Source of the DNA: Phycisphaeraceae bacterium | Lineage (GTDB): Bacteria; Planctomycetota; Phycisphaerae; Phycisphaerales; SM1A02 | Reading direction: 5' to 3' | DNA: 64,000 bases | Assembly: GCA_015709595.1 (NCBI GenBank) | Contig: CP054178.1 | Location: 2,113,205-2,177,204, forward strand | In this document: positions 8,803 through 16,659 of the stretch, in pieces | Layout: the number at the start of each line of letters is the position of its first letter | How positions within the stretch are numbered: the first letter of the stretch is position 1 | The notes under the pieces: generated by a model | Told to the model about the DNA's origin: nothing | The model's input: only the letters and a program-made list of their open reading frames with translations | Databases searched by the model: none | Program-made: the position numbers and the translations under genes

Positions 8803-9965
8803 GCGAATCAGCGACACAGCGGGGCGCGATCCGGCGCAGGTGGACGGAGTTCATCCCCCCGTGGCTCGCCCCGCTGGTCGCGCTGGGGCTGCTGGTGGCG
8901 TTCACGGCCACGTTCAGCGACGCCTTCCTGCGTCCCGAGAACCTGATCAACATCCTGCGTCAGTGGTCGTTCGTCGGCATCATCGCCATTGGCATGACGT
9001 TCGTCATCACCCTGGGCGGGATCGATCTCTCGGTTGGCTCGCTGGTGGCGCTGGTGGGGGGGCTGGGGATCGTCACGCTCAACTCGATGATCGGCGCTCC
9101 GGAGACCGTCGCGCTGTGGGAGGAGACGCTCAAGGCCCGCCAGGAGGGGTTGTTCGAGCCGTTCAACGCGCCATCGAGGTTCACCGCGTGGTGGGCGGGC
9201 GTGTGGATGATGCTGGGCGTGGGCGGCAGCGAGGCGTGGAGCGTGGCGGCGGCCTTCATCGTCATGCTGCTCGCCGGCACCCTGGCCGGACTGTTCAACG
9301 GCGTTCTGGTCGCCAAGGGGAAACTCGCGCCGTTCATCGCCACGCTGGGCGGGTTGGCCGCGTTCAGGTCGCTGTCGCTGGCGATGGCGGACGGGGGCGA
9401 GTACCGCTCCGCCAGCCGGGAACTGTTCGGCGCCATCGGACAGGGGGGGATCCCGATTCCGGGCACGAACATCGCCCCCAACGCTCCGGAGCCCGTGCCT
9501 CTGCTCGTCCCCTGGCCGGTTCTGGTTTTCGCGGCGGCGGCCATCGTTGGCTGGGTGGTGCTCAACCGCACGCGGTACGGGCGGTACGTCACGGCGATCG
9601 GCTGCAACGAGCGGGCGGCGGTCTACTCCGCCATCACCGTGTCGCGGGTGAAGTGGCTGACCTACACGCTCGTCGGCTTCTGCACCGGGCTGGCGGGCCT
9701 GCTGCTGGCGTCACGCATGAACTCCGTCTCCAGCGCCCAGACCGGCATCATGTACGAACTGGACGTGATTGCGGCGGTGGTGATCGGCGGCACGCGCATG
9801 CGGGGCGGCTCGGGCACCATCTTCGGCACCATCGTGGGGGTGCTGATTCTGGGCGTCATTGGTAACATGCTCAACATGCTGCAGGTGAGCGTGTACCTGC
9901 AGGGGCTCGTCAAGGGCACGATCATCATCGTCGCGGTGCTGGCGCAGCGCGCCGAGAGGAACTGA
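8799..9965 (+). CDS. CUT2 ABC importer permease, RbsC-like, with an internal insert
   Basis: This is the membrane channel subunit of the importer. The family core is clear: NILRQWSFVGIIAIGMTFVITLGGIDLSVGS near the N-terminus, FNGVLVAKGKLAPFIATLGG in the middle, and RMRGGSGTIFGTIVGVLILGVIGNMLNML near the C-terminus. There are about ten hydrophobic segments. The 388 residues exceed E. coli RbsC by roughly 60. Most of the excess is a loop after the third segment that contains ETLKARQEGLFEPFNAPSR and an added hydrophobic stretch. The start GTG overlaps the end of the ATPase gene, so the two are translationally coupled. Confidence 0.93.
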   Translation: MSESATQRGAIRRRWTEFIPPWLAPLVALGLLVAFTATFSDAFLRPENLINILRQWSFVGIIAIGMTFVITLGGIDLSVGSLVALVGGLGIVTLNSMIGAPETVALWEETLKARQEGLFEPFNAPSRFTAWWAGVWMMLGVGGSEAWSVAAAFIVMLLAGTLAGLFNGVLVAKGKLAPFIATLGGLAAFRSLSLAMADGGEYRSASRELFGAIGQGGIPIPGTNIAPNAPEPVPLLVPWPVLVFAAAAIVGWVVLNRTRYGRYVTAIGCNERAAVYSAITVSRVKWLTYTLVGFCTGLAGLLLASRMNSVSSAQTGIMYELDVIAAVVIGGTRMRGGSGTIFGTIVGVLILGVIGNMLNMLQVSVYLQGLVKGTIIIVAVLAQRAERN

Positions 9966-9978
9966 GAAGGAGATGACC

Positions 9979-10977
9979 ATGCGACGGCTGACCTCGATTC
10001 TCGCTTCATTGGGCGCGGCGGCCCTGCTGGCCCTGCCGATGGCCCGCTCCACCGAGCCGGTTCCGGCCCCCACGCCCGAGCCAGGCGCTCAGCCCGCCAG
10101 AGTTCGCATCGGCGTGTCGGTGCCAGCCGCCGATCACGGGTGGACGGCGGGCATCGGCTGGTGGGCGCAGCAGGTGATGCGGATGTACCCGGATATCGAA
10201 TGGGTCTACGCCACGGCGCAGAATCCTGAGAAGCAGATCGCCGACATCGAGGACATGATGGCCCGCGGCGTGACGGGTCTTGTCGTGCTGGCCACGGAGA
10301 GCGCTCCGATCACCCCGGTGGCCAAGAAGGCCAAACAGCGCGGGATCTACATTGTCAACGTCGATCGCGGCTTCCTCGAGCCCGTGGCCGACATCTTTCT
10401 CGAAGGCGACAACAAGGCCTTCGGACGCCGGAGCGCGGAGTACATGGTCGAACGACTGGGAGGCAAGGGGCAGATCGTGATTCTGCGGGGCATCCCCAGC
10501 ACCGTGGACACCGATCGCTACGAGGCGGCCATGGCCGTCTTCAACAGGTACCCCGACATCAAGGTGCTCGCGGCGCAGCCCGGCATGTGGAACCAGCAGA
10601 AGGCGCTGGAAGTCATGCAGTCATACCTGGCCCAGTTCAAGAAGATCGACGCCGTGTGGGCGAGCGATGACGACATGGCGCTCGGCTGCGAACGGGCCAT
10701 CCGCGAGGCGGGACGCGCCAACGAAATGTGGATTCTCGGCGGCGCGGGGATGAAGGACATCGTCAAGCGCGTCATGGAGAAGGATCCCCTGTACCCCGCG
10801 GACATCACCTATCCGCCCTCCATGATCGGCGCCGGCATTCACCTGTGCGTGGCGTCGCTGCGCGACGGCAAGCAGAAACAGGTGAGTCAGTTCATGCCCA
10901 AGCACCTGATTCTCGATGTCGAGCTCATCACGCCGGAGAACGCGAAGGAGTACTATTTCCCCAACTCGGTGTATTGA
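9979..10977 (+). CDS. CUT2 ABC importer periplasmic binding protein, RbsB-like
   Basis: This is the substrate-binding subunit, a type I periplasmic-binding fold. A signal peptide (MRRLTSILASLGAAALLALPMA) precedes a Pro-rich linker and the mature domain, which starts RIGVSVPAADHGWTAG. The motif QIADIEDMMARGVTGLVVLATES and the VWASDDDMALGCERAI region are typical. I prefer the second ATG (9979) because AAGGAG at 9967–9972 directly abuts the first ATG (9973) but is six bases from the second. The ligand is not predictable. It is last of the three transporter genes, and two exported amidohydrolase genes follow within 60 bases. Confidence 0.92.
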   Translation: MRRLTSILASLGAAALLALPMARSTEPVPAPTPEPGAQPARVRIGVSVPAADHGWTAGIGWWAQQVMRMYPDIEWVYATAQNPEKQIADIEDMMARGVTGLVVLATESAPITPVAKKAKQRGIYIVNVDRGFLEPVADIFLEGDNKAFGRRSAEYMVERLGGKGQIVILRGIPSTVDTDRYEAAMAVFNRYPDIKVLAAQPGMWNQQKALEVMQSYLAQFKKIDAVWASDDDMALGCERAIREAGRANEMWILGGAGMKDIVKRVMEKDPLYPADITYPPSMIGAGIHLCVASLRDGKQKQVSQFMPKHLILDVELITPENAKEYYFPNSVY

Positions 10978-11035
10978 AGTGCGGGAGGTGATCGGCGCCA
11001 GGCGCCAGGCATTCGCTACTTCCACGGACGCTCCC

Positions 11036-12361
11036 ATGACGTTGTCACTTCTGGTTTCTCTCGTCGCAGTCGCTGCGCTGGCCGAACCTGCGGCAGCCGT
11101 CGATGACGGCCCGCCGCGGGCGTACATCAACGCCACCATCATTCCGATCGCCGGACCGGAGATCGAGAAGGGCACGCTGGTGGTGGATGACGGCAAGATT
11201 CTCGCCGTGGGTCCGTCGGATCAGGTGGTGATTCCGGCCGGCGCCCAGCGGATTGACGCCGGGGGCCGCGTCATCATGCCGGGACTGGTGTGTACGCACA
11301 GCCACATCGGGGGCATCGGCGGGGCGGATGGATCGCGGCCCATTCAGCCGGATGTGCGCATTTACGACTCCATCAATGTGCGCGACCCCGGTTTCAAGCG
11401 GGCCCTGGCGGGTGGTCTGACCACCCTGAACATCATGCCCGGCTCCGGGCACCTGATGAGCGGGCAGACCGTGTACGTGAAACTGCGCGAGGCCGACACC
11501 ATCGACGACCTGTTCTACCTGGATGCCGAGGGCCAGCCGATGGGCGGCATGAAGATGGCCAACGGCACCAACCCCATGCGCAGCGCCCCCTGGCCGGGCA
11601 CGCGGGGCAAGGCCGCCGCGCTCGTGCGCGAAACGTTCGTCAAGGCCCAGGAATACCGCGACAAGGTGGCTCGCGCGGGGGGCGATCCCGCCAAGATGCC
11701 GCCGCGCGACATCGGCATGGAGGCGCTGGTCGAGGTGCTGGAAGGCGCCCGCATCGTCCACCACCACACGCACCGGCACGATGACATCATGACGGTGCTG
11801 CGGCTGTCGAAGGAGTTCGGCTTCCGCGTGGTGCTGCACCACGTGAGCGAGGGATGGAAGGTGGCCGAGGAGATCGCCGCCGCGGGCGCGCCCTGCTCGA
11901 TCATCCTGGTTGATTCACCGGGCGGCAAACTCGAGGCGATCAACCTGATCTTCGAGACGGGCGGCGTGCTGGAGAAGGCGGGGGTGTCGGTGGCGTTCCA
12001 CACCGACGACTGGATCACCGATTCGCGCGTCTTCCGCCGCATGGCCGCTCTCGGCGTGCGGGCCGGCATGTCGCGCGAGGCGGCGCTCAGGGCGCTCACG
12101 ATCGAAGGGGCGAAGATGCTCGACCTGGGCGACCGGATCGGTACGCTCGAGCCGGGCAAGGACGCGGACTTCATCATCCTCAGCGGCGACCCGCTGAGCG
12201 TCTACTCGATGGTGCTGGAGACGTACGTGGAGGGCGTCAAGGTCTTTGACCGAAGCGACCCGAAGGATCACCTGTACGCCGTGGGCGGCAAGGGCGCCGG
12301 CAACGACCGCGAGTACTACCTGTGCTGTCAGCAGCTCAAGGATGGGGAGTCGGACCAATGA
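11036..12361 (+). CDS. Exported amidohydrolase-superfamily protein, metal ligands present
   Basis: This is a metal-dependent hydrolase of the imidazolonepropionase/dihydroorotase-like group. A short signal peptide (LSLLVSLVAVAALAEPAAA) indicates export. The metal motif is intact: VIMPGLVCTHSHIG (HSH), then HHHTHRHDD, VVLHHVSEGW, FHTDDWITDSR with the catalytic Asp, and the closing DRIGTLEPGKDADFIILSGDP. ATG 11036 gives a 441-residue protein with the signal peptide at its front; upstream in-frame codons overlap rbsB. The gene follows the ABC transporter by 58 bases and overlaps the next amidohydrolase by ATGA, suggesting one operon for cleaving and importing an unknown cyclic amide or nucleoside-like compound (inference). 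Confidence 0.88.
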   Translation: MTLSLLVSLVAVAALAEPAAAVDDGPPRAYINATIIPIAGPEIEKGTLVVDDGKILAVGPSDQVVIPAGAQRIDAGGRVIMPGLVCTHSHIGGIGGADGSRPIQPDVRIYDSINVRDPGFKRALAGGLTTLNIMPGSGHLMSGQTVYVKLREADTIDDLFYLDAEGQPMGGMKMANGTNPMRSAPWPGTRGKAAALVRETFVKAQEYRDKVARAGGDPAKMPPRDIGMEALVEVLEGARIVHHHTHRHDDIMTVLRLSKEFGFRVVLHHVSEGWKVAEEIAAAGAPCSIILVDSPGGKLEAINLIFETGGVLEKAGVSVAFHTDDWITDSRVFRRMAALGVRAGMSREAALRALTIEGAKMLDLGDRIGTLEPGKDADFIILSGDPLSVYSMVLETYVEGVKVFDRSDPKDHLYAVGGKGAGNDREYYLCCQQLKDGESDQ

Positions 12362-13653
12362 GCCGCATCCGGATGCAAGGCGGGATTCGTCGATTGGTTC
12401 GAGGCGCCGCCGCGATCGGGGTGTGCCTCGTCTCCCTTCATGCCGGGGCGCAGATCGCCGTCCGGGGCGGCACGGTCCACACCATGGACGGGCCCGCGAT
12501 CAAGGACGGCGTCGTCATCATCCGCGACGGCAGGATCGCCCAAGTCGGTCCGGCCTCGCAGGTGCGCGTGCCCCAGGGGTACCGCGTCATCGAGGCGGCG
12601 GTGGTGACGCCCGGACTGATAGACGCGCGGTCGGTGGTTGGGCTGGCGGGTCAGTTCAACTACGAGCATGACCAGGACCAGTTGGAGTCATCGTCGCCGA
12701 TTCAGCCCGACCTGCGGGCCAGCGACGCCTACAACGCGCAGGAACGATTGATCGAATGGCTGCGGTCGTTCGGCGTGACGGCCATTCACACCGGGCACGC
12801 GCCTGGCGAACTGATTTCCGGACAGACGATCATCGTGAAACTCACCGGGGAGACGATGGAGCAGGCATTGGTGCGCGACGGCGCCATGGTCGCCGCCACG
12901 CTGGGCGAGAGCGCCCGCAAGCAGGGAAGCAGCTCGCCCGGTACGCGCGGCAAGATGATGGCCATGCTCCGCGCCGAACTCATCAAGGCCCGCGAATACG
13001 TGCAGAAACGCGAGCGAGGCGAAACGCCTGACGCCGATGACGCGGACGACAAGAACGAGGGGGACGACCGCAGACCCGGCCGGGGCGGCGGGCGCGACCT
13101 GAAGCTGGAGGTGCTGGCCTCGGTACTCCAGCGTGAGCGCCCCATGCTCATCACCGCGCACCGGGCGCAGGACATCATGAACGCCATCCGGCTGGCGCAG
13201 GAGTTTCAGTTCAATCTCGTGCTCGACGGCTGCGCCGAGGCCCACCTGCTCCTTGATGAGATCAAGGCCTCCGGATATCCCGTGCTGCTGCACCCGACCA
13301 TGCAGCGGGCCACTGGCGAAGCCGAGAACCTGAGCATGGAAACGGCGGCGAAGCTCCGCGCCGCGGGCATCCCCTTCGCCATCCAGGGCGGCTACGAGAG
13401 TTACGTGCCCAAGACGCGGTGCGTGCTCTTCGAGGCGGCGCTGGCGATGGCCCACGGGCTGGCCCATGAGCACGCGCTGGCGGCGATCACCATCGACGCC
13501 GCGCGCATCCTCGGGCTGGCCGATCGCGTCGGCTCGATCACCGCGGGCAAGGACGCCGACCTGGCGCTCTACGACGGTGACCCCTTCGAGTACACCACGC
13601 ACTGCATCGGGGTGCTCATCAACGGCCAGGTGGTCAGTGAGGCGAAGCGGTAG
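12358..13653 (+). CDS. Exported amidohydrolase-like paralogue lacking the HxH metal motif
   Basis: This 431-residue protein shares the domain order of its neighbour: signal peptide (residues about 10–30, ending HAGAQ), composite beta-sandwich start IAVRGGTVHTMDGPAIKDG, barrel, and the closing DRVGSITAGKDADLALYDGDP. The key residues are changed. Where the family has PGLIDxHxH, this protein reads VVTPGLIDARSVVG, and the HTDD segment is replaced by IQGGYESYVP. Single histidines remain in LITAHRAQD. It also has a charged insert rich in Asp, Lys and Arg around residue 225. It is probably not a standard zinc hydrolase, and could be a partner or regulator of the active paralogue. The start overlaps the previous stop (ATGA). 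Confidence 0.85.
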   Translation: MSRIRMQGGIRRLVRGAAAIGVCLVSLHAGAQIAVRGGTVHTMDGPAIKDGVVIIRDGRIAQVGPASQVRVPQGYRVIEAAVVTPGLIDARSVVGLAGQFNYEHDQDQLESSSPIQPDLRASDAYNAQERLIEWLRSFGVTAIHTGHAPGELISGQTIIVKLTGETMEQALVRDGAMVAATLGESARKQGSSSPGTRGKMMAMLRAELIKAREYVQKRERGETPDADDADDKNEGDDRRPGRGGGRDLKLEVLASVLQRERPMLITAHRAQDIMNAIRLAQEFQFNLVLDGCAEAHLLLDEIKASGYPVLLHPTMQRATGEAENLSMETAAKLRAAGIPFAIQGGYESYVPKTRCVLFEAALAMAHGLAHEHALAAITIDAARILGLADRVGSITAGKDADLALYDGDPFEYTTHCIGVLINGQVVSEAKR

Positions 13654-13807
13654 GGCGGACGTTTCCGCCTGTCCTGCCTCACCGACGGTGCTGGCTCCAC
13701 CCAGTGGCGTGGGCGTCGCGCCCGCGAACCTCATTCCCCAAGGTTGCGGCGACGCGCCTGGCGCGTAGGATGAAGTCACCCACCCGCGAAACGCACGGAG
13801 GTTGCGC

Positions 13808-13993
13808 ATGAAAGTCGGATCAGCACCCACGACGCCGAAGATCAACCCGAACCCGCAGTCGATCGCCAAGGGCGGGCCGGACAAGGGGCTTGGTCCTGTT
13901 CCAACGGGCAATGCGCCGGGCCAGCCCAAGCAGAAGGGCGGCACGGTGGCCAAGAAACGCCCCGGCAAGGAGCGCAAGCGTCAGTCCCGGTAG
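13808..13993 (+). CDS. Small basic low-complexity protein of unknown function
   Basis: This 61-residue frame starts MKVGSAPTTPKINPNP and ends with a strongly basic tail (KKRPGKERKRQSR). GGAGG at 13797–13801, six bases upstream, marks ATG 13808 as the start. A TAGGAT hexamer at 13767 could be a −10 box. The protein is rich in Pro, Gly and Lys with no recognisable domain and is probably disordered; the tail suggests nucleic-acid or ribosome contact, which is only a guess. The good ribosome-binding site is the main reason to accept it as a gene. Confidence 0.6.
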   Translation: MKVGSAPTTPKINPNPQSIAKGGPDKGLGPVPTGNAPGQPKQKGGTVAKKRPGKERKRQSR

Positions 13994-14017
13994 GTCGTGA
14001 ATCCCCGTGCGGCGTGG

Positions 14018-14296
14018 TTAGCGCGTCAGCGGTTCGTTGAGTTCCGTGGCGATATGTCGGTCGCGCGCCTTTTCGAGCCGCGCGATGGCCACCTGCTCAA
14101 CGAAGAGCGCCTCGCCCAGCGAGTCGCCGGCGCCGAGGCAGAACACCCGCGTCCTGGCGTCAGCCGAGGACGCGATCGGGCCCAGCGTTGTCAGGTAGAT
14201 CTGGTCATCCAGTTCGATGACGCTGGTTTCCACTGAGGCGCACCCGCTCGCCAGCAACATGACACCCAATCCGGCCGGACCAAGAAAACGCCTCAT
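14018..14296 (-). CDS. Small predicted lipoprotein
   Basis: This 92-residue protein has a signal peptide with a lipobox (GVMLLASGC), so the mature form would be lipid-anchored at Cys19. The mature part has a Thr/Ile-rich start (SVIELDDQIYLTTLG) and a charged helical end (EQVAIARLEKARDRHIATELNE). I recognise no family. It is transcribed away from the two-partner secretion genes and shares a 362-base divergent upstream region with them. Confidence 0.7.
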   Translation of the reverse strand: MRRFLGPAGLGVMLLASGCASVETSVIELDDQIYLTTLGPIASSADARTRVFCLGAGDSLGEALFVEQVAIARLEKARDRHIATELNEPLTR

Positions 14297-14658
14297 GCCG
14301 CGCTCCTTCGCTCATGCATTGCGGGATCACCCCGATTCACGGGATCGAACGCCCGCTCGATGATCGGCATGGGAGCATGAGACGATCATGACGCGGCGGG
14401 AATCTGGGGAACATTGGCGGGAACCTGTGACAGATTCCCGGCCTGACCGATAAAGTCCGTCCAGTCCCTTTGTTTCCCCAGATTGCCGGAATCACCCGGA
14501 TGGCGCGGTTCCGGTATCATCTTTCAGCAACGAGAAGCGTCGCAGGAGCGAATGGTTCTTCGGCATCCATCGGGTCTGAGGTCCGTCCGCATGATGCGAC
14601 GGATCGCCGCGCGTCGAACCGTCGGTATCCCGCGGGTCGAGTCCGGGAGAGAGTAACC
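14297..14658. other. Divergent intergenic region, 362 bases
   Basis: The region lies between the divergent lipoprotein and TpsB genes. Its only clear structure is a 10-bp inverted repeat at 14397–14440. A TATCAT hexamer at 14515 could be a −10 box for the + strand, but no partner −35 is evident at normal spacing. An open + strand frame runs through its last part ahead of TpsB, but it has no ribosome-binding site or signal peptide, so I do not count it as coding. Confidence 0.5.
14397..14440. promoter_or_regulatory. 10-bp inverted repeat, candidate operator
   Basis: CGGGAATCTG at 14397–14406 is the exact reverse complement of CAGATTCCCG at 14431–14440, with a 24-base spacer. It sits in the divergent region upstream of the secretion genes. 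The half-sites are two helical turns plus apart, which fits a dimeric regulator or a looped RNA; the sequence cannot distinguish these. Confidence 0.35.
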
Positions 14659-16566
14659 GTGTGCAGGAGCATCGGAACCATCCGACGACGACGGGCCGCC
14701 CTGGCCGCGGTGCTCGGCCTGTTGGCCGCTGTGGTCTCGGGCGGGCAATCGAGCGGTGACGATCCGGCTGCTTCGCCGCCGGAGTACCGGGTGACGGCGT
14801 TCTCGTTGTCGTACATCCGCCAGAGCGTGGCGGCGCCGACGATCGAACAGATGGCCGCTGTCGTGGTGCCGCTTTCGATCGTGAATGGCGCCTACGCGGC
14901 GCCGCAGCCGGATCAGGAGGTGATCGCGATCCCCTTCGCCGATCTGGGGCGGACGGGCGTGGACCGCTTCCGGGCCGACGCGCTGCAGGCGATCAGTCAG
15001 GCCCTGGTGGGCGAACTGCGGCGGCGCAGCTTCATCAGCGTCTTCGCCGCGCCAGACCCGGAGCAGATTGACGAGCAGGGTGTCGATCATCGACCCGACG
15101 GGGAGACCACGCTGCGATACCTGGTGCTGGTGGGCGTGGTGACTGAGGTGCGCACGATCGCCTCGGGCGACCGCGTGCCGGAGCAGGAACGGGTCAATCA
15201 CCCGGTTCACGAACGGATCCGGCGCGACTCCCCGATCCAGCCGGCGGGTCAATCCGCGGCGGACGATCGCTACGACGTGATCCGCAAGGATCTGCTGGAT
15301 GCGTACGTCCATCGGCTCAGCCGCCATCCGGGGCGGCGCGTTGATGTGGCCCTTGGTCCGTCCGGCGAGCCGGGCGGGGTGACGCTGGACTACCTCATCA
15401 GTGAGAACAGGCCGCTCATGCTCTACGCGCAGGTGTCCAACACCGGCACCTCGCAGACGGGCTACTGGCGTCAGCGATTGGGGCTGGTGCATCACCAGGT
15501 GACGAACCGGGACGACATTCTCTCCTTCGACTACGCCACGGCCGGGTTTGACGACTCGCACGCCGCGTCGATGTCGTACGAGGGGCCGCTCACGGACCGC
15601 GGCGACGTGCGATGGCGGGCGTACGGCTCGTGGAGCCAGTACCGCGCCTCGGAGATCGGGCTGTTCGACGACCGTTTCCGCGGCGAAACGTGGTCAGTCG
15701 GGGCGGAAGTTGCGGCGACCATCCACCAGCGGCGCGAACTGTTCATCGACTTCGTGGCGGGGGCCAGGTTCGACGAGTACCACGTGCGCAACGATGGCTT
15801 CGCCATCGACGCGCTGGAGAACTTCATCACGCCGTACGTCGGCGTACGCCTGGAGCGCGTCAGCGAGACGTTCGCCACGCACGCCTCGGCGATGTTCGAG
15901 TTTCAGCAGGAGTGGTTCTCGTCGGTCGATGATGACGAGATCGTGGGGCTGGGCCGGGTGCGCCCGGATGGCCGCTGGACGGTCTTCCAGTGGAACATCA
16001 CGCACTCATTCTTCCTGGAGCCGCTTCTCAACCGCGCCGCGTGGGAAGACCCGACCACGCCCGAGTCGTCCACCCTGGCGCATGAGATCGTGCTCGCCTT
16101 TCGCGGGCAGCACTCGTTCAACAACCGGCTGATTCCGCAGGTTCAGGACGTGCTGGGCGGGTTGTACACGGTGCGCGGCTACCCGGAGTCGGCGGTCACC
16201 GGCGACAGCACCGTGCTGGCCAGTGCGGAGTACCGCTTCCACCTGCCCCGCGCCCTGGGGCTCCAGCCGGAGCCGGGTCGGCTGTTCGGGCAAACCTTCC
16301 GCTTTGCGCCGCAGACGGTGTACGGCCGCCCGGACTGGGATCTCGTCCTCAAGGCCTTCGCGGACGTGGGATGGACGGACGTGAACGCTCCGGCGGCATT
16401 TGAACGCGATGAGCAGTTGGCGTCGATCGGGCTTGGGGTAGATTTGATTCTGGGACGGAACGTGCAGGTTCGCTTCGACTGGGGCTACGTGCTCTCCGGG
16501 CTCGAGACGGCCCGCGTCGAGCATGGGTCCAACCGGGCGCACCTGGTGGTCACGTTCCTGTTCTGA
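14659..16566 (+). CDS. Two-partner secretion outer-membrane pore, TpsB (ShlB/FhaC-like)
   Basis: TpsB proteins are Omp85-superfamily beta-barrels that export one cognate TpsA protein across the outer membrane. After a signal peptide (RRRRAALAAVLGLLAAVVSGG) comes a POTRA-like region (residues about 55–180), then a barrel built of alternating strands. The superfamily's hallmark loop motif is present as GGLYTVRGYPESAV near residue 510, and the protein ends in the strand AHLVVTFLF with terminal Phe. GTG 14659 is chosen because GGGAGA lies about eight bases upstream and the signal peptide follows at once. The 635-residue length is normal. The TpsA partner starts 93 bases downstream. Confidence 0.85.
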   Translation: MCRSIGTIRRRRAALAAVLGLLAAVVSGGQSSGDDPAASPPEYRVTAFSLSYIRQSVAAPTIEQMAAVVVPLSIVNGAYAAPQPDQEVIAIPFADLGRTGVDRFRADALQAISQALVGELRRRSFISVFAAPDPEQIDEQGVDHRPDGETTLRYLVLVGVVTEVRTIASGDRVPEQERVNHPVHERIRRDSPIQPAGQSAADDRYDVIRKDLLDAYVHRLSRHPGRRVDVALGPSGEPGGVTLDYLISENRPLMLYAQVSNTGTSQTGYWRQRLGLVHHQVTNRDDILSFDYATAGFDDSHAASMSYEGPLTDRGDVRWRAYGSWSQYRASEIGLFDDRFRGETWSVGAEVAATIHQRRELFIDFVAGARFDEYHVRNDGFAIDALENFITPYVGVRLERVSETFATHASAMFEFQQEWFSSVDDDEIVGLGRVRPDGRWTVFQWNITHSFFLEPLLNRAAWEDPTTPESSTLAHEIVLAFRGQHSFNNRLIPQVQDVLGGLYTVRGYPESAVTGDSTVLASAEYRFHLPRALGLQPEPGRLFGQTFRFAPQTVYGRPDWDLVLKAFADVGWTDVNAPAAFERDEQLASIGLGVDLILGRNVQVRFDWGYVLSGLETARVEHGSNRAHLVVTFLF

Positions 16567-16659
16567 TCCGCGCGGAGTAGTGGAGAGGTTTGGTCGCGCG
16601 GGGGGCGTCACGAACGCTGGAGGCGGGAGCCATCGCGAGACGCGAGAAAGGTGAGGGTC

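Noticed and set aside
14470-14658. Upstream extension of the TpsB frame
   Set aside because: It lacks a ribosome-binding site and would hide the signal peptide inside the protein. GTG 14659 has both in place.
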